Assembly (NCBI GenBank): GCA_025403435.1
Contig: CM046330.1
Location: 22,652,239 to 22,716,238 of the forward strand
Length of the DNA stretch: 64,000 bases
DNA from: Artocarpus heterophyllus
Lineage: Eukaryota; Streptophyta; Magnoliopsida; Rosales; Moraceae
Direction: 5' to 3'
A program made the translations under genes and the position numbers. Positions 36,801 to 48,513 of the stretch are shown piece by piece; position 1 is the first letter of the stretch, and the number at the start of each line of letters is the position of its first letter. The notes beneath the pieces are model-generated. The model searched no databases. It was not told where the DNA came from and was given only the letters and a program-made list of their open reading frames with translations.

Positions 36801-38412
36801 TACAAGAAATTGGGATGACCTAGACGAAAATGCCACAACATGATAGCATTTTTATTATTTGACTCAACAATTGAAGATAAAGAACTTTGTTGACTTTCAC
36901 CGGTAGTTACCAAACAACTAGTATCTTGAACTTGTCCATTGGGAGAATTTGCAATCTTGAGAAAGTAGAGTCTCAAGCTTACTTTAGCACTGCCAATCGT
37001 CCTCCCCAAATCCAAGACCTGAAATTTGCACAAATCAGGGAAAAAATTAGCAACATAGTTGAGACCTTGAGTGAGTTTGCTAATAGATAACAAATTGAAA
37101 TCCAACGTAGACACAAAAAGAAGTAATCGAAGAGTTAAATTCTTTGAAATTATCACAATGCTAGTTCCTGCTATTCTTGAGAGAGAACCATCTGCAATTC
37201 TAACAATCCAATTTTCTCGGCAAGGGCTAAACGTTGACAAAATTGTTGCATCTCCAGTCATATGGTCAGATGCTCCTGAATCCACAATCCACAGTTTTGA
37301 ATTTTCTTTTGTGGTGTGCAGAGCAATTGAACAATGACCTTTTTATGCAACAGACCCAGTACCTATGGTAGGTTGTGAAACTGATTGTTGCCCGAACATC
37401 TTTTGGAGTAATTCAAGTTGTTCTTTGCTAAATAGGCTTGGTTCTACTGCTATGGAGGTCTCTTCTGTTGTAACTTGATTTCTCAGCTCTCTCTATTTCG
37501 AGCAGGTCTCATATTTGCTGGCCTTCCATGAATCTGCCAACATGTTTCCCTTGTGTGTCCTGGTTTTCGACAATGGTCACACCAAGGGCGACCTTTTCTT
37601 CGGCTTACTATCTCTTCCTTGGACATTGGAAACTCTTGCTACATGGGTAGGATTCTCAGTTCCGGCTCGTGTTGCGAGTACAGAATTTTCTATGCTGTTT
37701 GAGAATGAAGTTAATCCCATCATGATCTTCTTTCTACTTTCTTCACACCTGACCTCTGAGAAAGCTTCACAAATGCTTGCAAGAGGTTTGGTGCCAAGTA
37801 TCCTCCCTTGTACCGTCTAGGTTCTTGTTGAGGCCGATAAGAAACTTATAAATACACTTCTTTTCAACAATCAGCCTGTATCTGTTTCGATTTTCAGGGC
37901 AGTGCCATTCAAGCTCTTCAAACTTGTCGAGTTGTTGCCACAAACAGTTGAGAGAATTGAAATATTGGGTGACAGTTTGATCTCCTTGATGTAGATCATG
38001 AAGCATGCTTTCTATTCCAAAGAGTTCAGATGTATTCTCAACACTGGAATACGTTTCTTTGGCTGCTTCCCAAATTTCATGGGAAGTCTCATAAAGGAGA
38101 ATTTTCTCCAATCTCATTTGTCATGGAATTAATCAGCCATGAAATTACCATATTGTTCTCCAATTTCCAAATTTTGAATTTCTGCTCATCCTCCTTGGGT
38201 TTCTTTGCTATTCCAATGAGATAATCTTCTTTTCCCTTTCCGCAAATAAACATCATGATGAAATGGGACCATTACAGATAATTATTGCCGGTCAACTTAT
38301 GACTGGTGATGAGATTGACTTCCATTTCTCCAGTTGATGACCCTGAAGTGGACGAGATTGTTTCATGGCTGGTGGTGGCGATTGCAGTCTCCGTCGGCGT
38401 TGAGGCAGCCAT
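33900..38412 (-). pseudogene. Broken gag-pol of the degenerate copia element
   Basis: Minus-strand start near 38412. Gag of the UBN2 type (38117-37767, with the TVTQYFNSLNCLWQQLD block); zinc-knuckle remnant ~37560-37500; aspartic protease (37285-36746, DSGASDHM); pre-integrase LWHFRLGHP; integrase (~36511-36251, TDNAGEYF and TPQQN); RT (35109-34684, [10 protein letters not shown] and YVDD); RNase H (34590-34030, SSAEAKF). Nonsense codons are visible early in gag, near 34906 (end of the FERFT block) and near 34224 (before SSAEAKF), plus several frame changes. It is not functional. Confidence 0.9.
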
Positions 38413-38538
38413 TTCAGACTTGAAAGTTGGATGAAAAACCAAGGGTTTAAAGGACGGCCTCTAATCAGATACGAGGCGTATGTACTTCAATTTTTTAGCT
38501 CCAGGATTTTTTGGCAGTCAAAGAAAGCACTGATACCA

Positions 38539-38816
38539 TGTGGAAAGGGATGAATAGAATGATTTTCCACTATTTAAAATTCTGTACAGCAATACATTTA
38601 TATATAGGATGGTTCCTTGAAAAAATCCTAACTCATTAACAGCTAATTATCCTACTCATTTACAGTTGATTGTTCTCCTAATTTACAGCTAAATTATCCT
38701 ACCAAATCTCCTAAAAAACTGATTAAATCATTTTACAAAACTTCTTCTCAATCAGGAAGATCACAATCAGGAATATAATGCCACAAAATCAGGAAGAAGA
38801 TTTCTATAATTCCACA
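38539..38816 (-). repeat. 5' LTR of the degenerate copia element
   Basis: A 278-bp copy, TGTGGAAAG...ATTCCACA on the plus map. It adjoins the primer binding site at 38527-38538 on its internal side. As the LTR nearest the LPEAT2 3' end it could influence transcript termination there, but this is not shown. Confidence 0.9.
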
Positions 38817-38821
38817 ATGAC

Positions 38822-39092
38822 CAAACCAATTAACAGCCAACACCTAAAATTTGTCAAATTTCCGCATATAAAGAATAACAACTGAGATCAGATATTAAGA
38901 CACCGTAAGTACTTTCATTAATGCTGTATGTATTTTGAGCATTTCTAAGGGCAGGAATGAAAAAATCTTAATGCCCCCCTAGTACTTATAAATAAAAATA
39001 AAAATAAAAGCCCCACCTTTCCCTCTCCCTCCACCAAACAAAACCAACAATTACAGGCACAAATAAGTACAGAATGCATTGAAATGCAGCTA
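38822..39092 (-). other. 3' flank / probable 3' UTR of the LPEAT2 gene
   Basis: 271 bp separate the stop codon from the copia target duplication. The stretch is AT-rich without an obvious canonical AATAAA on the minus strand. The transcript end could lie here or inside the copia LTR. Confidence 0.35.
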
Positions 39093-42000
39093 CTACATAA
39101 TGTCCTCACGCAACCTCTTGCTATCATCCGAAAGATCATTCTGTAGCAAACAAGGTGAGAAAAGCGCAATCAGCAGTGGATTCTTTCTCAGGCAAGATAA
39201 AAACTCATCTCTGCTGATTTTCCCATCATTATTGGTATCAAATAGAACAAACAGCTCATGGCCCTGCAAGCAATCAGTGTGACACCATACACGTTATAAA
39301 TGGTCGAAGATTTTGTATGCAAATGTTGAAGGAACTTCCTAAAAAATTACATGGATAGCTTGGTAAATGTCATACCTCATCCTGAGTCAACTCCGGAATT
39401 GCAAATCTGATGGACTCTCCTAGCTGATTAAAAAGCCATCAAAAAGAACATGCAAGTCAAGTAATCTGAAAAATCATGAGGAAATTTACGAACAGGGCAG
39501 TAAGAGTCGCGTACTTCTTGCTCTGATATGCAATCATTTCCTCTAACAGCACATTTGGCAAAGGCTAGTTCACAGGCTTTTCGGAATAATGGTTGGTTCA
39601 TGACATTTGTTGATCCAAATAAGAACTAAAAGCAACAAATAAAGACCAAATGAAAATTAATACAACCAGGCATCACATGGCACTGAATTTGTTGATCACT
39701 GTTGAATTTTTCATCTCAAATGAATCCATTGCACAACCATAATCAGTTGGAGAGGGCAATACCTGCTTAAATGTGATTGCTCCACTTTTCTCCACATCAA
39801 TAAATGAAAATATCTGCATTTCCACCCACCAAAAATGCACATCAAAAACACGAATAAAGAGTTCACTACTAAGTACCTCACACTGAAATTTCACAAATAA
39901 AATCAAAAGACCAGAAACCAAAATGAGTGCACACAAGAAAAAGAAGCAAAATTTAAAAATATGCATTTCCCCGTAATATCTAATATCCTAATATAAGTGG
40001 ACACTTGTTCTTCTGTATTACTTTTAGATTCTTGAGTTCCCTTTCTATATATTCTTTATTTCAGGCCATCAAACTCAGAAGCCAAATTTCGATATCCTTT
40101 GTTTCCTTCCATTTAACAGTTTAATCAGTATCGACTACAAGAAACAACAGACACACATCAAGTATAAGAGAAAATTGTTCCAGCAAAAGAAAAACAGAAT
40201 AAAAGTAAAATTGCGAATAAAAGAACGAAGTTGCCTCTAATGAACCATAACTTCATTTTTCATGTTCGCAGAAACACCAAAATTGGCTATATTCCACACC
40301 ACAATTCACCAAAAAACCACTCTAATCCAAAAAATTAACTAGGTACGCAAAAACCAATAGTCCAAGGAAAAGCACCAAAATAACATAACATTTTAAGTTT
40401 TGACAGACGGTAGAACAGCTAATAGTTTGGTGGCTGACCTCCTCAGATAAAGTACAAGTCTTGAGTCTTAGAGCCTTCACAAAATCATGGTATTTAACAC
40501 GGCCACTGCAAAATAAATAAATACAATAATGAGAGCAAAAGTTCCTGATGCTGGACGAGAATCTAAAATCGCACATCAATAGAAAGAAAAAGAATGATCG
40601 GACATTTAATAATCATAAATCTTGAAAAGAAATTCGACCAGAAATTATAATAGCCTTCCCATAAAGGTCAAATATGATAATAAAAAAAAGGTATTGAAAT
40701 CGACACATAAGCCTCCCAAAAAATATGTCACAACACAGATGCATGAAATAACGTTTGCATGTCAACAAAAATATAATGAATGCAGAGAAAAGAATTCCCA
40801 AAAAAAAAAAAAAGAAAAACAAAAAGAGGACCAAAACCCTGTTGCAAGCCTTTTGCATGACTTGAACAAAAATGCATCAACTGACTAGCGATTAAACATT
40901 TGGAAGTGTTTAAGTCACGTCTCTCATGCAAGACTAGGACGCTACTTAACACCATAGAAAACACATGAAGAAAGAAAAAAAGAAGTAAAAACAAAGGCCC
41001 CATTTGTTATTGTTTTGGGAATTTTTAGAAATGTTTTTGCACGCTTTTTGAGACAAAAATTTCAAAAATACTCTCAACAACAATTCCCCAAAACTTCTCA
41101 TTTTCCAAAACAAAATCATTTTCACCCATTTTAAAAACACTACCAAACATGCCCTAATGTCGGAAGAACTCTATGGAACAACCAAGACGATAGATTGTTT
41201 AATAATGAAAAATTTCATACTCCCAAAAGAAAACTCATGCAACACCTTACAAATTATTTTCTACATAAAACATGTCAGTTGTACCTGGGATTGGGATTCA
41301 TGGAGAGAAACTTGTCCAGAAAATCTACAGCTTCCAGGCTGCTTACATGGTGTAACTGAAAAACACAACATCAACCCACATTATCTTTCAAAGTCTTCAC
41401 AAAATTCAAAGTATATATACAATAATGTAAACCCAAATAAACAGATCGGCCTCAGAATATAATACTAAAGATCCTGGAACTTGCTACCAATGAAGCAGTC
41501 TAAGACTCTAAATAATATCAAGTGATTATTTAAGAATCTTATTGTCAGAAGGTAATGACTAATGAGTGATATAAAAATGTTGGGATCAAAGAAGAGCTTG
41601 GCAAAATTAATGGCACCGCAACAAAGGAACAGTTCAAATAGATCAACTTCTTGTTCTTAACAAAGGCAGGAGTAGTATTCACGAAGAAAAACAGGAGCTT
41701 AAATTCAATAATAACACCCAAGAAATATACAGCCTAAATACTGAGAAAACTATCCAGAAAGGGGGAAAAATTGTCATCCTGCAATTATCCAAGTTGAGTT
41801 CTCAATCACCATATCCGCGATGAAAAAAATCCAGGGCATTAGATTGTGAGTGTACTTCACTTTTGCACTGTAAAAGTTGTAGGCTAACACAACATAGCTT
41901 CTATCATATGAACAATCATGTTCAAAGTACAAGACGGCCACCATTCGTTGCCTTCTTGTAAAATTCTTCAACAGTATCATTTCACAGCAAAAAAATTTAA

Positions 42001-45000
42001 AAGTTTTTTATTTACAGTATCCTCATAAGGTCTGGAGGGAATAATTTTAGCAAGAAACAGATGGCATGAGTTAACATGCCAATACATACTGTAGCCAGAG
42101 CCCATGCGCCAAGGAAATGTAAATGTAGCCAAAAGAATAAGGTAAATCCTGGTCATGGGTGCACATATATAAAGCTCTCGTGGAAAACTAACAAATGATG
42201 TTTAATAGGAAAAGACTCACAAAACATACCCTAATCGCATGCACACAGAATTCGAAATAAACTAAGCTAAGCAAATAAATTCTAATCCACGGACTCACCA
42301 ATTCCATCCTAGCCATTTCAACCATGTAAGCTGAGGGCTCAGCCTGCAAAATCATTGTCAAGTAATAAGCGAGGATGGTTGAGCAGCTTTGATAACAAAT
42401 GAAGCTTGAAATAAGATTAACAACACAACAAATAAATAAATTTAAAAAAAAACGTAAAATTATACAGCTAAACAAAAGATGCATAAACAGGGGAGCAAAA
42501 ATGTAGTTCTTGTTTGTTTGAACTACTCAAAAAAGAGGGAAATTGCAAGTACTACTTATTAATTTCATGCAACGTGGAAATACGAAATCAGATGTCTAAT
42601 CCTTGCCCGGGTAGAAACATAAAGGGATCAATTTAACAATGAAGAGTAAACACAGCCAAAACAATTCGAGTCCAAACAGTGAAAATAGATGTAGTTGCGA
42701 TCAACTTGAGGATATGGATCTCATAGAACTAAGCAACCAAAATAATAAACATATACTTTAACCAGCGTTTGATATTTATTTCCATTTTAGGCTTTGCTTT
42801 TTAGATGATCTTATAGTTATGCTGCTGGTTAAAGCACTGAAATTCTTGGTTAAGCCTCCATTTGGAACATCAGTTAGAACCAATGGGTTAAAACCAATAT
42901 TGGTTCAATCTAATAAAATGAATTTGAACCACGACTTTTAGTTGTAACCAATGTTCAGTAGTTTGTTAAAAATGTTGGTTTGAACCAAAAGTAGTTAAAA
43001 CCATTGTTTGGAGCTTGAACAAAAAATATGAGTTTGAACCATAATTTATTAGTTTGAACTAGTTTTGGTATATTTGAACAACAAATGTTGGTTGGAACTG
43101 AAACCCTCAGTTTCAATTGATTGGGCTTAACATCATTGTAACTGATGATGGGCCAAACGTATGTTTAAGTTTCAACTTAAAACATACGTTCTAACTGATG
43201 TCCTAAACAAGGGGTAAAAAATTCAAAACCACAGATAGCTTATAATCAATTAAACAGAAAGAGCTGGATAATTCATTATTCTCCCAAGAAACATACAAGT
43301 TTTGGGAAAAGTGTTTCAAAAGGAGCGGGGGGAAGTGTAGATCAACTAGAAAGCCACTGTCACTAGTGGTAAATAGATAGGGTTGATTGTAGTTGATCAG
43401 ACATTCAAAAGTTGCTATGACAAAAGATTACTACCATAACTGCAAACCAACAAACAAATACCTGCTTTGACTTGGCTGCTTTCATCAAAAGCATTAAATC
43501 ACCATAGGAATGAGATGTCTGTACAACGTTTAATGCAGTTGCAAGAACCTGGCCAGTCTGCATAACATACAAATTAGTATTATTGTAAATGAAGAAAAGT
43601 CACATAATACATGTACCGTACTTCACAACCTACCAACTAAGTTATCTGACCATAAATGCTCAAGGCATCACCATTTTCTTTAAAAAAAGATGCAGAAAAC
43701 AATTGAACATTTCTTAAAGGTCTAGCTAAAGAAATCTAAAAGAATCACCATCACTATAAACATTTTTGAACATTCAATTCATTTTGTCCAGTTGGTCCTC
43801 ATTAAAAATGTGGAAGTTGACAAAATGAAAACACTCTATTTTCAAAGAAAGAAAGATTTCACTTCATTTACTCAATATCAAACGTGCACCAAACATGTAA
43901 CCATAAGAAACATGGTGCTAATCCTCAACTTCCACATAAAAGATGAAGTGTAGATGAATGACAAGAAGATACTCACCCTTTCTGCAAAATGTACAGCGCT
44001 TTCTTTTTCATGATCAAGGGGTGAAACAACTGGAAGATACTCTATCTGTTAACAATAGAATACTGTATGAGTCAATATTGAACTTTTTTCAATGCGAAAC
44101 TTACTTTCATTAACACAATCACATGGGAAAGAGGATGAAAGGTCCTCAAAGAGCATAAAAGTGAAAAAGTAAAACAAGAGAGAAGAGACAAAAGTACAAG
44201 AAGAAAACCTGAAAAAAAAAAATCCTAATTCCCAATAAATTGACAGTCCTATACATGGAGTAGCACTAGATAATGCAGCACTAAAAAATTACATACAACA
44301 TACCTCCATGAAATTGTGGAATTGTGTGAACATCCTAAACATCAGCTTCGTTAAAGATATAAGCCCCCTAAAACAGTGTGACAAAATTAAATATGCAATT
44401 CATCAAGTATGATACAATTGGGGAAAAGAACAAAAGTAAACTTCAAGATTAAAATAATATCTACCAGGACTGGTCAAAGTGTACATGGGGATAGCGAGCA
44501 ATAACTGGTTGGATTGGGTAACCAGGGATGAATGCACCAAGTTGGAATGAAATCAGGACTCTTCCATTTGTAGTGGTTCCTTCAGGAAATAAAAGAACTC
44601 GAGGAAATCTATCGCAAGAAGCCTTTCTCTGTTTTCAATATCCTTGAAAAAAAATTTCTGTATCAAATGGCTTATAAATTGATAAACATAATTTATCTCT
44701 GTAATATGGTCTACAGATAAAAGAATTGAGAATCTAATTTGTCTGCATGAAAATAGACTAGTTTCTCAACGATGCACTACAGGAGCATACATTACAAACC
44801 CTAAATATTTAAAAGGCATAGGATTCGTAATGCATTTTCTTTCCTTTTGAAGTTTTCTAGCCTAATCAGTTGGAATTTTAGAGGCTTAAGATTCCTAAAA
44901 AGGAAAACAAAAACAATCAAAATTGTCATAATAAGAAAAAAAAATGCAGTACAAAGAGCCGAGACTCCTCCATGCAACCAAAAAAATTTAAAGTATGAAA

Positions 45001-47612
45001 GAAAGAAGATTAAGGGTCTGTTTGGGAGGGCTTCCTAGAAGCTGCTTTTAGCTTCCTCAGTCCAAAAGTTGCTTCTAGAAGTGTTTGGATAATCCGTCAA
45101 AAGCGTTTTAGACATTGAAACTTGTACCAGAGTGTTAATAATAATTATAAGCTTCTTTTTTTTCTTTTTTTCTTTTTTTTTGGGGGTCGGGGGAGATACA
45201 TTATAAGCTTGAATATAACATTTTTGTTTTAAAAAAAATTGAAATCATTTTGACCCATGCAAGCTCTTTTAAAAATATAGTTCCAAACACTTACTGAAAA
45301 ACTACACATTTTACTTCCCTTCTTCTACTGACTAAAAGCACAAGCAAAAGTTGTGTGCCAAACAGGCCCTAAACTTGACAAAAATAGGCTTTTCCCAAAG
45401 TACACGACACGTATACATCAAAGTAGTTAACAACATACGCTCAACAAGGATTAACAAAATAAGCTGCTTAAAACTTGTAGAAACATTCTACCTTTATTTC
45501 ATTCACTGCAAATTTTCTTGATGATGGTGAGAACCTATTGACATATATGACCTGAGAACATAAAACAATGGAAGGCCATGAAAGTTGCAACTAAACGCCC
45601 GGGGGGAGGGGGGGTGTGGGGTGCACGGAAAAAGGCAAACAAACAAACAAACTAGTACCATAAATTGATTTATTAACCATATGAAGCCTGGAAGGAGGCA
45701 GGGTGTATGAGAAAGCTAACGCTTGAAGGCATGAAATGAACTTACTTGCATAGCTCTGATAATAGTTCCAACAAAAGGTAAGGAATCATGGGACTCTGAT
45801 GCCACTATGGTAGGAAACAATTCATAGAAATAGAAAATAGGTTCAATGTATGAAACATGGTTAGATACAACTATGGGAGCAGTTTCCCTAGGAGCAGGTT
45901 TCCCCTTCCGTCTAATCCAATGGTAGCTGCAATGAAGCAAAAGAAAAAAATTCAAGTGAAAAAAAAAGGAAAGAGACGGAATCACGGAACCATGCAAAAT
46001 GATCAATCTTAAACTGAACTCTTGTAGTTGTAAGTTTTTTTTTTCTTTAAAGAAAGATAGAAGATGCATGGAAAGACAGCTTCCTCATATACAAGTAGTA
46101 GGGTCTATAAGTTGTTATTCATGCATGCGGATGATCCTAACAAAAGTAGCAAGCTTTGTTGATTTTACACTTCAGGAACAAAATATTAGTTCCATTAATT
46201 TTGTACGGTTAACTCAAACACTAAATAAAATACTTCATAAAATCAGCATACCCAAATGCCCAATAACACTTCAAATGATCTTGCATCCCCCATCACGCAC
46301 CTAAAAGTTTATTCCCCCATCACAAATCCAAAGAAACCATTTCATTGGATTTAAGACCCTGTTACTTCAACAATAACTGATAAACTTTGCTCCTCCCATT
46401 GACAAAATACACAACGGAATGATGTCTCATAAACCATCAACCCAAACAAACCTAGTGATATACAAACCACAATCTCCCTCCACAAAATATAGAGAAAATA
46501 TAATAATAATAATAATAGGGAACAAAAAGCCACCAAGCACCTTACTTTTTTCATTATACCAAATTTTCATTCCATTATGCTTCATCACAACATTTGAATT
46601 TCAGAACCCATTCACATTCTTCATCTAAACAAACCATAAAGTTATTTACACATAATAGAGGTCAAAATTGCAATCCATTTTCTCAATTAACCTCAAGCTA
46701 TAAGGTCATAAGCTTCCTTTTCAACACAAACTAAGAAAATTCTACACAAACTCAAAAGAATCCTCTGTCCGCTAGTACAATTACAAACTCAAAACCCCAT
46801 CTCCATACCCCGACCAACCCGTTGAACACATAGTTAGCACGCGGATTGACCTAATTTTACTTACATTAGGGGACGGAGGTTTTGGAAATTAACTTAGAGC
46901 GAAACGCAGAGGATTCTCTTTAATCATCTTCATCATCGCCGTAAATTCTTAAACCTTGGGTGTACTAGTAAAATTGTGCGTGTTTAATTGTTTTTTTTTT
47001 CTTTTATCTTATCGCTTTCGCCAGTAAAGAATTAGAGCTAACGTTTTAAATCCGGAACACAACAAAACACGACTAAAAACCAAATTCGCATTCATAATTC
47101 CAGAATTCAGAAAGGCCAAACGAAAATTGAATTCGAAAAACTCACCCGAAAGAGAAGAGGATACAGCGAGCACAAAACCTAGTGATCCACATGAGCCTAC
47201 ACCTCCACTTAGGCATCGGATTCTGCTTGTCCTTCCAACCCTCGAGAGCCACTTTGGTGGCCAAATACCCAACGGCGAGGCAAATCCCGAAGAGCACAAG
47301 CCTAAGAGCCGCGATGGGTAAGCAAATCAATATCTTCACCCACTCATAGGCGCCGCCGATCGCCACCGTGTGGTTGCGGAAGGGGTTTACCGTCGACTGG
47401 CGCGGCACGTCGAACCAGTCCGATCCGAGAAACGCGTAAGGGTTCCCAGAAGAATCTGAGCGGGCATCGCCGTCATCTTCGTCGTTGGAGGGACGATCGA
47501 TTCCGTTGCCCGAAGGTCCGACGTCGTCGTCTTCCCTGACTTCGACGATGAAGTGAGGGTGATCGGACGGCTGAGACGAGAGGAACGGCGTGGCGAGATC
47601 GTGGTCCGCCAT
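39093..47612 (-). CDS. LPEAT2: LPEAT2-type lysophospholipid acyltransferase with EF-hands (complete, 14 exons)
   Basis: Acyl-CoA-dependent acylation of lysophosphatidylethanolamine and related lysolipids (Lands-cycle remodelling) at endomembranes. Minus-strand exons, all GT-AG and in phase: 47612-47146, 45926-45746, 45551-45492, 44628-44465, 44367-44304, 44045-43977, 43557-43462, 42343-42299, 41355-41285, 40505-40439, 39813-39763, 39625-39515, 39423-39376, 39263-39093. The product is 554 residues; Arabidopsis LPEAT2 is about 540. There is an acidic N-terminus, a membrane segment ~92-117, the acyltransferase block NHVSYIEP (His179, Glu184; an HX4E variant of HX4D), FPEGTTTNG from 250, and C-terminal EF-hands. 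The last EF loop (507-518, DTNNDGKISRDE) is canonical. Loops near 434-445 and 466-480 are degenerate. The start is the first ATG, and the flanking N-terminal sequence matches the family (MAD...). Nothing disrupts the frame. Confidence 0.96.
40996..41154. mobile_element. Tourist-like MITE in an LPEAT2 intron
   Basis: A 159-bp repeat between exons 9 and 10. Its start (GGCCCCATTTGTTATTGTTT) and the reverse complement of its end (GGGCATGTTTGGTAGTGTTT) match imperfectly over ~25 bases. It is the same family as 48350-48510 (shared internal words TTTTTGAG...AAAATTT...CTCA and TCTCATTTTC). The right flank is TAA; the left is AAA, so the target duplication is eroded. Confidence 0.7.
42854..43214. mobile_element. 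Tourist/Harbinger-like MITE with internal GAACC repeats, in an LPEAT2 intron
   Basis: A 361-bp element between exons 7 and 8. One end is GCCTCCATTTGGAACATCAG; the inverted other end is CCCCTTGTTTAGGACATCAG, with the match continuing TTAGAAC. Both sides are flanked by TAA (42851-42853, 43215-43217), the usual TWA duplication. The interior repeats TTTGAACCA-like words at least eight times on the two strands. Confidence 0.78.
45014..45369. mobile_element. Tourist/Harbinger-like MITE in an LPEAT2 intron
   Basis: A 356-bp element between exons 3 and 4, GGGTCTGTTTGG...CCAAACAGGCCC (12-bp ends, one mismatch). It is flanked by TAA on both sides (45011-45013, 45370-45372). It has no coding. Confidence 0.82.
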
Positions 47613-47795
47613 TGGAGCAGAGGAATAGATGAAGCGGAAGTGGGAAAGTATAGAAAGAGAGATTTGAGGAAGTTGTTAAATTGGAATCTGTGGATTTAGT
47701 ATGGGATTTTGTGCGATTTGTGTCTGTCGGTCTGCGTGCAATTTTTTGTGGTGGGAATATTTATTGTTGTAGGGAAAATCTTTCTTTTTAGATAG

Positions 47796-47803
47796 CCACG
47801 TGG
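47796..47803. promoter_or_regulatory. Perfect palindromic G-box CCACGTGG upstream of LPEAT2
   Basis: CCACGTGG lies about 185 bp upstream of the LPEAT2 start codon, a typical proximal promoter distance. G-boxes are bound by plant bZIP and bHLH factors (light, ABA and stress responses). A TATA-like AATAAATA on the minus strand lies near 47758-47766. Functional role inferred. Confidence 0.5.
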
Positions 47804-47957
47804 TTTTTCTTTTCAAGGTTATTTTTTATTGTTTAATTTTCAAAGCAATTTTTTTTTAACATTTTTGGCATCCAAAAACAAATCATGCTGCCTCATAAAA
47901 AATAAATACGCTAACAACCTGAAAAAGAAAGTATTGCTTGTGGTATTCGCACCCGTA

Positions 47958-48195
47958 CCATTCTGGTGTTTGAAACACTGTTAAAAACAATAACTTTTAT
48001 TACTTTTTAGTTATAAACAGTATAAAATTTTTAATACTACAACAACAATAAAAAAAATCATTATAACGTAAAACTCCCATTCTGGTGTTTGAAACACTGT
48101 TAAAAACAATAACTTTTATTACTTTTTAGTTATAAACAGTATAAAATTTTTAATACTACAACAACAATAAAAAAAATCATTATAACGTAAAACTC
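47958..48195. repeat. Perfect 2 x 119-bp tandem duplication upstream of LPEAT2
   Basis: Bases 47958-48076 are repeated, with no difference I can find, at 48077-48195. Identity indicates a recent event (or a collapsed/duplicated assembly). The unit itself belongs to an AT-rich repeat family also seen near 19735-19880 (shared words TAGTTATAAACAGT, AATCATTATA, TGTTATAATAAAA). Confidence 0.92.
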
Positions 48196-48349
48196 TTATA
48201 TGTTATAATAAAAGTGGTTCTAATCAATGGTTTCGACCATACTTCCAGACACCCTTTAAATTGTTTTTCAAAACTTAAATGCCAAGTTCTTTAAAAACAA
48301 TCGACCTTTTTGGCTGCTTAAAAAAAATTGAGTTCCTTTCAAAAGCTTA

Positions 48350-48510
48350 TTGGCCCCGTTTGTTTTTATTTTTAAAATTTTTAAAAATATTTTTACATGT
48401 TTTTTGAGGTAAAAATTTTAAAAACATTCTCAGCACAATTTTCAAAAATTTCTCATTTTCTAAAACAAAAATATTTTAATCTATTTTAAAAACAATACCA
48501 AACGGCCCCA
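48350..48510. mobile_element. Tourist-like MITE upstream of LPEAT2
   Basis: A 161-bp element TTGGCCCCGTTTG...CAAACGGCCCCA flanked by TTA on both sides (48347-48349, 48511-48513). It is the same family as the intronic copy 40996-41154. Confidence 0.78.
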
Positions 48511-48513
48511 TTA

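Larger units (their letters stand above)
33561..38816 (-). mobile_element. Degenerate Ty1/copia retrotransposon
   Basis: A 5256-bp minus-strand element: 5' LTR 38816-38539; primer binding site at 38538-38527 (TGGTATCAGTGC, an initiator tRNA-Met type); gag; protease; integrase; RT; RNase H; polypurine tract; 3' LTR 33852-33561. The LTRs (278 and 292 bp) differ by substitutions and an indel. The flanking 5-mers are ATAAC (33556-33560) and ATGAC (38817-38821), a target duplication with one change. All of this indicates an old insertion. It ends 276 bp downstream of the LPEAT2 stop codon. Confidence 0.93.

Noticed and set aside
46351..47299. Membrane-like open frames within the first LPEAT2 intron and on the opposite strand of exon 1
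   Set aside because: They overlap a well-supported intron or are antisense shadows of exon 1.
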